From Nitriliruptoraceae bacterium (lineage in GTDB: Bacteria > Actinomycetota > Nitriliruptoria > Nitriliruptorales > Nitriliruptoraceae): a DNA stretch of 5,463 nucleotides. This document shows positions 4,588 through 5,463 of the stretch, in pieces. The DNA lies in the NCBI GenBank assembly GCA_007118045.1, contig SKTG01000215.1, forward strand, positions 1 through 5,463, written 5' to 3'. How positions within the stretch are numbered: the stretch's first letter is position 1; the number at the start of each line of letters is the position of its first letter. The notes under the pieces are model-generated. The model did no database searches. It worked only from the letters and a program-made list of their open reading frames with translations, and was not told the DNA's origin. Position numbers and translations under genes: made by a program.

Positions 4588-5463
4588 ATGTCTTTCGGTA
4601 CGGCTGACTTACCCGCAAATCTCAAGAGAATCCTCGCGCTCAACGGAACGGATGAGGGGTTCTTTGTCGTAGCACTCCACTCCCTGATTGAGGGCTATGC
4701 AAACGCTCAGTCACCTTACATCGCAACCCTGGACCGGTTTGGAGAGAAGATAGACATTCTCTTCCGCGATCTGGGATTGTGTAACCCGGAAACCGGAGCT
4801 GTCCCGCGATTGGCAAAGCGACTGACCCAGGAGCACGCCGCCACCAATCGCGTTAGGCACGACTTTCAGGAGCTTTCCTCCGAAGAGGCGCGTAGCGCCA
4901 CGTTCAACTTTCTGGAGTTCTGCAGAACCGTAGGGTGGGAGCATCATCTTTTGAACGAACTAGAAGAGGGTCTTAAGCTATGGCGGGGGAAAAAGACACC
5001 TATCGAGCAGTACCGCGAAATGCGAAAGCTTCGTCTTCAATACAACAGGCTGCAAGATGAGAAACAGGAAGTAGAGAAGGAAATCGCAGACTCAAGGGAT
5101 ACTCGGGCTGCCCTCGAGGCGGTTCGGGCGGAGCTTAAGCAAAAGGAACAGGAGCTTGTGCAGCTCAAGCAAACCGCCGCCGGGCGCAAGGAAAAGAGCA
5201 ACCAGCTCAGACAGAAGCTCCGGATAGCCGAAGAGCAGAAGGTCGAGCTCCTTGAGCACGCCGAGCGCCTGCAGTCGGCAGAGCTCTACCTGTCGTACCT
5301 GGAACGGTTCACCGCCTATACCCGCTCTCGAGCTGACTATGAGCGGACGGTTCTTCAGCTGTCTCCCGAACAGAAGAAGGCCGCCGAGCGCATCCGCGAA
5401 ACCGGTGACTATCTGGTGCACGGGCCGGCGGGTACCGGAAAGACCTTTGTCCTCCTCCACGCC
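4588..5463 (+). CDS. HEPN-like / coiled-coil / superfamily 1-type helicase (partial, cut by right edge)
   Basis: Open for 292 codons from ATG 4588 to the window end; the rest of the ATPase lies outside. Residues 1-125 are a compact helical domain (FFVVALHSLIEGYANAQ; TNRVRHDFQEL; FNFLEFCRTVGWE) resembling HEPN/DUF4145-type domains found at the N-termini of defence helicases and restriction subunits. A degenerate HEPN motif is visible as Thr86-Asn87-x3-His91, where the usual catalytic Arg is Thr. Residues about 138-235 are a long Glu/Lys/Gln/Leu heptad coiled coil. A Q-motif-like LSPEQKKAAERI (258-269) and the Walker A GPAGTGKT (279-286) followed by FVLLHA match UvrD/Rep-like superfamily 1 helicases. 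AGAGG 11 nt before the ATG is a weak ribosome binding site; GTG 4543 is an in-frame alternative. It lies downstream of the CARF activator on the same strand, suggesting a shared stress or defence role (inference). HEPN assignment is tentative; the P-loop ATPase call is firm. Confidence 0.85.
   Translation, partial: MSFGTADLPANLKRILALNGTDEGFFVVALHSLIEGYANAQSPYIATLDRFGEKIDILFRDLGLCNPETGAVPRLAKRLTQEHAATNRVRHDFQELSSEEARSATFNFLEFCRTVGWEHHLLNELEEGLKLWRGKKTPIEQYREMRKLRLQYNRLQDEKQEVEKEIADSRDTRAALEAVRAELKQKEQELVQLKQTAAGRKEKSNQLRQKLRIAEEQKVELLEHAERLQSAELYLSYLERFTAYTRSRADYERTVLQLSPEQKKAAERIRETGDYLVHGPAGTGKTFVLLHA

Noticed and set aside
1..5463. CRISPR array, tRNA, rRNA, insertion sequence or attachment site
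   Set aside because: No regularly spaced repeats, cloverleaf, rRNA-like sequence, transposase or terminal inverted repeats seen; the CARF domain here belongs to the RtcR type, not to a Cas effector.

Overview
This window comes from a diderm (Gram-negative-type) bacterium of moderately high G+C. A predicted PorT-like outer-membrane beta-barrel with an Ala-x-Ala signal peptide supports two membranes, and two genes have near-perfect Shine-Dalgarno sequences. An intact sigma-54 activator with matching -24/-12 promoters shows that the host uses sigma-54. I cannot fix the phylum; a non-proteobacterial diderm is an inference.

Layout. The left 2.2 kb is a leftward (minus-strand) cluster of envelope genes. 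In transcription order it encodes a secreted outer-membrane beta-barrel protein (2199-1477), then a secreted protein with a duplicated Arg/Glu-rich helical repeat and a transglutaminase-like Cys-His-Asp domain (1493-426, overlapping the barrel gene by 17 bp), then a 95-residue single-pass membrane protein (317-30). About 500 bp of non-coding DNA follows. Rightward from it run a 533-residue regulator (2713-4314) and, after a 273-bp gap, a large gene cut by the right edge (4588 onward). That last gene encodes a HEPN-like helical N-terminus, a long coiled coil and the Walker A motif of a superfamily 1 type helicase.

The regulator has the RtcR architecture: an N-terminal CARF-type (RtcR N-terminal) sensor, a complete sigma-54 AAA+ domain with an intact GAFTGA loop, and a C-terminal Fis-type HTH. 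The divergent non-coding region carries two excellent sigma-54 promoter matches facing outward. TGGCAT-N5-TTGC (minus strand, 2298-2284) reads into the barrel/transglutaminase genes. GGCACG-N4-TTGC (plus strand, 2667-2680) reads into the regulator itself and lies downstream of its only upstream ATG. Between them is a 36-bp imperfect inverted repeat (2425-2460) with the geometry of an enhancer for such an activator.

My reading, part observation and part inference, is a self-contained CARF-sigma-54 circuit. A nucleotide- or RNA-end-sensing activator autoregulates, probably switches on a divergent envelope operon, and sits beside a HEPN-like/helicase protein of the kind found in defence and RNA-damage loci. 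No rtcA or rtcB, the usual RtcR targets, is present in the window.
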